DNA from: an uncultured Flavobacteriaceae bacterium
GTDB lineage: Bacteria > Bacteroidota > Bacteroidia > Flavobacteriales > Flavobacteriaceae
Assembly: GCA_943788095.1 (NCBI GenBank)
Contig: CALSOZ010000001.1
Span: 310,001 to 374,000 of the forward strand
Direction: 5' to 3'
Length of the DNA stretch: 64,000 nt
Of the stretch, positions 60,075 to 64,000 are shown one piece after another. A program made the translations under genes and the position numbers. Numbering within the stretch: the stretch's first letter is position 1; each line of letters starts with the position of its first letter. The notes under the pieces are model-generated. The model was given only the letters and a program-made list of their open reading frames with translations, did no database searches and was not told the origin of the DNA.

Positions 60075-60830
60075 TTATAGTTTGTCAGAAGACTTTTTAG
60101 TTTTTCTTAAATTTAAACTGTAGACATATTTAAACCCTAGGATGGATTTTGAAACGTCAAAACGCTCTTTCTTTATGAGGACGTTTAAATCAGTTTGAGT
60201 CCTATAAAAAACGGCTATTTCCCCGAATCCCTTAAACTTTCGAGACGCCGAAAGCGTAAACCGTCGTCGGTCAATTTTATCCCCATCAGCGCCATCAGAA
60301 AAGGTGCTAAAAAACTCTCCTTTTAACTTTAATAGAACGCTAAGCGGTTTTAATTTATAATCCACCCCAAATAACATTCGAAGTTGTTCTTTGGCAATAT
60401 CCCCCTCATCTTCGGAGAACCCTAGTTCATTTTTATTTTGATATCGAAGTCGATAGGACACTCCAATTTTTTTAATATCGTGCTTGAAACTCGCATCCAA
60501 TTGATATCTAAAATGAGATTCTACTCCTTGTTTTTTTCCAACATCATCATTTTTTTTAATAAACCGAACCCCCCCACCAATTTCAAAATTCTTTGCAATT
60601 TCATACCCAGTTTCGATTTGAGTAAAATAAGTGCTGACCGTTGTGATATCATTTCGATACCTTAGGTGCTCTGAGATAGAAAACGACATTTTTTTAGTCG
60701 CCTCTATGTCAAGCTGAACGGTACTCCATCCTTCTAAATCATTTGAGTTTTGAGCCATTATTTGATTTGAAAACATCAATAAAAAGGCAAGGCAAGTGTA
60801 TACACTGATTTTTTGTTTAGATAGTTTCAT
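60075..60830 (-). CDS. DUF2490-like outer-membrane beta-barrel protein
   Basis: Signal peptide, then GWSTVQLDIEATKKMSFSISEHLRYRNDITTVSTYFTQIETGYEIAKNFEIGGGVRF. Confidence 0.8.
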   Translation of the reverse strand: MKLSKQKISVYTCLAFLLMFSNQIMAQNSNDLEGWSTVQLDIEATKKMSFSISEHLRYRNDITTVSTYFTQIETGYEIAKNFEIGGGVRFIKKNDDVGKKQGVESHFRYQLDASFKHDIKKIGVSYRLRYQNKNELGFSEDEGDIAKEQLRMLFGVDYKLKPLSVLLKLKGEFFSTFSDGADGDKIDRRRFTLSASRKFKGFGEIAVFYRTQTDLNVLIKKERFDVSKSILGFKYVYSLNLRKTKKSSDKL

Positions 60831-60838
60831 AGTAATGA

Positions 60839-61435
60839 TTAGAGTTTATAATAGACCGTCACTTTGGCGACATCTTTTAAGAAATTCACTTTTCCAATCT
60901 CAAAACTTAAGATTTCAACACCAAGTCTTTTTTCTAAATCAGCCTTGAGTTTATCATGATTTTCAGGACGGATGTTTTCAATAATTTCATAAATCACCTC
61001 TTTTGAGAGGGTCTCTGTTCGTGCCCAATAGCGCTCAAGAAAGTATAGAGCCAGAAGAATAATTGTATTGGCTGTAATAATTTCTGCATAGCTCATTTTT
61101 TTGTTTGAAAGGGCATTCATCACTGCAACGCCAATGACCACAAAGAGATAGGTCATTTCTTTGACCTCTAGTGGAAGTGTTCTGTAACGGATAATCCCAA
61201 AAATCGCAAATAATCCCAATGCCATTCCGAGATCCAATTCGTATTTTTTTAAAGTAAAGCATAAAAAGTAAACCACAATTCCAATGAGGTAAAAGGTAAA
61301 CAGATATTCTTTCTTTGGATTGTGTTTGTAGTAAACAAATTTTATAATTCCAGTGAGGAAAAATAAATTCAATAAAAACCGAATTATCATCTTGTAAAAA
61401 TCGTCATCGAATAAAGGAATGCCTAGTAGCTCCAT
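60839..61435 (-). CDS. DUF4956 membrane protein
   Basis: LGMALGLFAIFGIIRYRTLPLEVKEMTYLFVVIGVAVMNAL. Confidence 0.88.
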   Translation of the reverse strand: MELLGIPLFDDDFYKMIIRFLLNLFFLTGIIKFVYYKHNPKKEYLFTFYLIGIVVYFLCFTLKKYELDLGMALGLFAIFGIIRYRTLPLEVKEMTYLFVVIGVAVMNALSNKKMSYAEIITANTIILLALYFLERYWARTETLSKEVIYEIIENIRPENHDKLKADLEKRLGVEILSFEIGKVNFLKDVAKVTVYYKL

Positions 61436-61436
61436 G

Positions 61437-62177
61437 TTAGTGGTTTAGTTTGTTAATTTTTAAATTGAGTTCTTTAAATTTATTAGACTTTACGTCTGAG
61501 AAAATGTTAGCAACGCCGATACAGTATTTGCTAAAGCTAACGGTTCTAATTCTGTTTAATTTGAGCGCGCTATAGATTGGCGTTCTTATGTTTTGTTTTT
61601 CTTGTTTAACTTCAATGACCGCTATATTATTAATTTTTTTTGTGGTCGAATCCGTTTTATATTCCAAGCCGGTATCTATTGTAACACGTTCAGATCGCAG
61701 TTTGCTTACCAATGTAAATCGTTGGAAATAATTATACAAAACAGGCTCTAACTCCAGGTCTTTTTTAGTCGCCTTTTTAATAAACGCATTGGATTTTTCT
61801 GATAAAGATGTTTCAAAATCATCAATTGAACAGCGGACTTTATTGGTCATCCCAGAATTCTGTTTTTCTTTAATCTCCAAAAAACAAAGATCGGAGTCTA
61901 CATATTTACGCATTCGTATTTTTTGACGCCTTGCTTTCCCATTATGGTGTTCTTTATAACAGGTTAAGTCTTTTGTGTCAAAATAAAGGGTTGTGTAATT
62001 CATTAACCGATTTTGGTCAATTTCTAAAATCTGATAATCAGAATACAACAGCGGTAAAAGCTTAGACAGTTCAGAGTTGGAGGTTAGGAACTTGGTGTCA
62101 ACGCGCTTCAATAATGAAACACTATTTATTTCCTCTAAAGAAATAGAGGCAAACCCAGATAATTTTGACGCATTCAT
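61437..62177 (-). CDS. VTC domain-containing protein (polyphosphate polymerase-like)
   Basis: LLKRVDTKFLTSNSEL...YTTLYFDTKDLTCYKEHHNGKARRQKIRMRKYVDSDLCFLEIKEKQN; C-terminal IAVIEVKQEK. Confidence 0.88.
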   Translation of the reverse strand: MNASKLSGFASISLEEINSVSLLKRVDTKFLTSNSELSKLLPLLYSDYQILEIDQNRLMNYTTLYFDTKDLTCYKEHHNGKARRQKIRMRKYVDSDLCFLEIKEKQNSGMTNKVRCSIDDFETSLSEKSNAFIKKATKKDLELEPVLYNYFQRFTLVSKLRSERVTIDTGLEYKTDSTTKKINNIAVIEVKQEKQNIRTPIYSALKLNRIRTVSFSKYCIGVANIFSDVKSNKFKELNLKINKLNH

Positions 62178-62273
62178 TGATTAATTTTTATAAAACTACG
62201 ATTTTTTTTCAAATCAAATCAAAAAAAGTTATCTAATAAGTGCGTTGGGTGTAAACTACAAATAAAAAGGAGT

Positions 62274-63035
62274 TCAAAATTCTTTCAATATCAGTGTATC
62301 CTCTTCGAAAACGGCATACGTATAATAGTGAATCCAATCGCCTAAATTGATGTATTTTGATTGCTCATTCAGCGCAATATCAAGCGGTAAGTGTCGGTGT
62401 CCAAACACAAAATAATCGTGGTGTTTTTCTTCTAATTTTTTTCGACTGTATTGAACTAACCACTCGTTGTCATCGCCCAAAAACTTCACATCCTCGTCTC
62501 CAGAAATGACTTTATTTTTTACAGAAAGGTATTGTGCAAACCGAACCCCAATATCGGGGTGTACCCATCGGTAGAGCCATTGAAAAAATGGATTTGTAAA
62601 TACTTTTTTAAGGCGTTTAAATCCTTTGTCGTTAGGGCCAAGACCATCGCCATGGCCAATAAGAAATGAGCTCGAGTTGAAGGTAAATTCTTTAGGTTTA
62701 TGGTGTACCGTAATCCCTAATTCTTCTTCAAAATAATCAGTGACCCACAAGTCGTGATTCCCTACAAAAAAATGAATTTGGATGCCTTGATCACTGAGTT
62801 CAGCCAATTTCCCTAAAACGCGTGTAAACCCTTTGGGAACAACATATTTATATTCGAACCAGAAATCAAATAAATCCCCTAATAAAAAAATAGCTTCTGC
62901 ATCGTGTTTGACAGAGTCTAGCCATTGCACGAATTTTTTTTCGCGAGGCATAGATTCTTTTGCTGTCGGCGCACCCAGATGGTTGTCAGAAGCAAAGTAT
63001 ATTTTTTTTCCTTGTGGGATTTTTAAATCCGTCAT
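62274..63035 (-). CDS. lpxH: UDP-2,3-diacylglucosamine diphosphatase-like metallophosphoesterase
   Basis: IYFASDNHLGAP, FLLGDLFDFWFEY, VGNHDLWV, VFGHRHLP. Confidence 0.85.
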   Translation of the reverse strand: MTDLKIPQGKKIYFASDNHLGAPTAKESMPREKKFVQWLDSVKHDAEAIFLLGDLFDFWFEYKYVVPKGFTRVLGKLAELSDQGIQIHFFVGNHDLWVTDYFEEELGITVHHKPKEFTFNSSSFLIGHGDGLGPNDKGFKRLKKVFTNPFFQWLYRWVHPDIGVRFAQYLSVKNKVISGDEDVKFLGDDNEWLVQYSRKKLEEKHHDYFVFGHRHLPLDIALNEQSKYINLGDWIHYYTYAVFEEDTLILKEF

Positions 63036-63044
63036 ATCAAACTG

Positions 63045-63494
63045 TTAGTTATCACTTGCATACCATTCTGCAAAACTTGTGGCAGTTTCTTGCAGTTTAA
63101 GGGCGTGTAATTTTATAGCATCGGGCAATCGTTTTTTTATTTTCTCGGCAAAATCAATCACCATCATTTCACTGGTAGGTTGATAGTCAACTAAGAGCAC
63201 ATTGTGTCCACGGTCGGAGAGCTCTTTTGCAAGTTCCACGTGTGGCGTGTTTTTGTTAAAGACCGTTGCATGGTCAAAAACAGTCACAATTTCTTCTGTG
63301 ATGATTTTTTTTAAATCTGTAAAATCAATCACCATCCCAAATTTTACATTGGAAGAATCTGTTATAGGGTGTCCAATCACTGTGACATCTAAGCGATAAC
63401 TGTGCCCATGAACATTTTTGCATTTACCATCATACCCATAGAGTGCATGACCTGTTTCAAAAGAAAATTGTTTCGTAATTCGAATGTTGCTCAT
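63045..63494 (-). CDS. queD: 6-carboxytetrahydropterin synthase
   Basis: FSFETGHALYGYDGKCKNVHGHSYRLDVTVIG, VIDFTDLKKII. Confidence 0.93.
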   Translation of the reverse strand: MSNIRITKQFSFETGHALYGYDGKCKNVHGHSYRLDVTVIGHPITDSSNVKFGMVIDFTDLKKIITEEIVTVFDHATVFNKNTPHVELAKELSDRGHNVLLVDYQPTSEMMVIDFAEKIKKRLPDAIKLHALKLQETATSFAEWYASDN

Positions 63495-63537
63495 CAGTGG
63501 TTTTTTGTGTCCAATCCTAAAAAATTCTTATACAAAG

Positions 63538-64000
63538 TTAATGGTTTTGAACATGCGGTAAAAATTGTTTCCTAAATTTTATTATCAGCGGAATGCCCCT
63601 AGCGACCATCCACAGGAAAAAAGCCGTAAAAACACCATGCAGTTTCCAGCCATAATAATCAAAGATAAAAAGTAGTGGTAAAAACACAATCAGGGTTGAG
63701 AGCAATAATACATCTCTTAAATCTTTCATTTTTCCAAGGCCTTTAAAAATGCCATCAAAGACAAATGCCAATGCACAAAAAGGCTGCATCAGTAAAACAA
63801 TCCAAAAGATGTCATAAAACTGAGTCAACACTTCAGGGTCGTTTGTAAATGTATAGCCAATAGGCTTGTATAGCAGTGCGCCAACACCCCCCATAATGAA
63901 GCCAACAATGAGGGCATATTTTATCAGTTGATTGCTAAGTTTTACGAGTAGATGGTAGTTTTTAGCTCCAAACAGTTTTCCGGACAGGATGTTTCCTGCG
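63538..64000 (-). CDS. MATE family efflux transporter, C-terminal part (truncated at window edge)
   Basis: Minus-strand frame is open to the edge: AGNILSGKLFGAKNYHLLVKLSNQLIKYALIVGFIMGGVGALLYKPIGYTF... Confidence 0.85.
   Translation of the reverse strand, partial: AGNILSGKLFGAKNYHLLVKLSNQLIKYALIVGFIMGGVGALLYKPIGYTFTNDPEVLTQFYDIFWIVLLMQPFCALAFVFDGIFKGLGKMKDLRDVLLLSTLIVFLPLLFIFDYYGWKLHGVFTAFFLWMVARGIPLIIKFRKQFLPHVQNH

Noticed and set aside
1-64000. CRISPR arrays, rRNA operons, intact IS elements
   Set aside because: No regularly spaced direct repeats, no rRNA sequence and no transposase ORF seen by eye

Overview
This 64 kb window is chromosomal sequence from a Bacteroidota bacterium, most likely Flavobacteriaceae. 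Supporting signs are AT-rich DNA, TAnnTTTG-type promoters, type IX secretion (T9SS) components and cargo, TonB-dependent receptors and typical flavobacterial gene neighbourhoods. Most of it is ordinary core genome: mce-rbfA-ABC permease-dusB-nadD-gmk-yicC, metB-like, gdhA, porZ-recO, recX, umuC-umuD, rpoN-asnS, frr-pyrH, tsf-rpsB-rpsI-rplM, the haem O synthase/cytochrome oxidase/SCO cluster, an ABC/HlyD/TolC efflux operon, tsaB, mscS, rsmI, recJ, lpxH-like, queD, and a partial MATE gene at the right edge. I see no CRISPR array, prophage, rRNA operon or intact mobile element. The items most worth a second look are: (1) an ORF joining a mobile-element Toprim/primase-like fragment to a T9SS sorting domain, near a tRNA-CAT gene (4280-4979); (2) a cysteine-poor protein, possibly with an SCO-like fold, encoded directly upstream of and overlapping a genuine SCO1 (45767-46486), plus a small CAMC membrane protein in the same cluster; (3) a CNGKC protein next to a Met/His-rich outer-membrane-like gene that is internally disrupted (35450-36703); (4) a VTC-domain/DUF4956/DUF2490 module (60075-62177); (5) two single-nucleotide frame disruptions in otherwise conserved genes (21.8 kb and 59.8 kb) with readable reconstructions; (6) a terminator-like hairpin between rpsB and tsf. 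No feature can be declared a wholly new system from sequence alone. All family names are from recognition of motifs and were not checked by any search.
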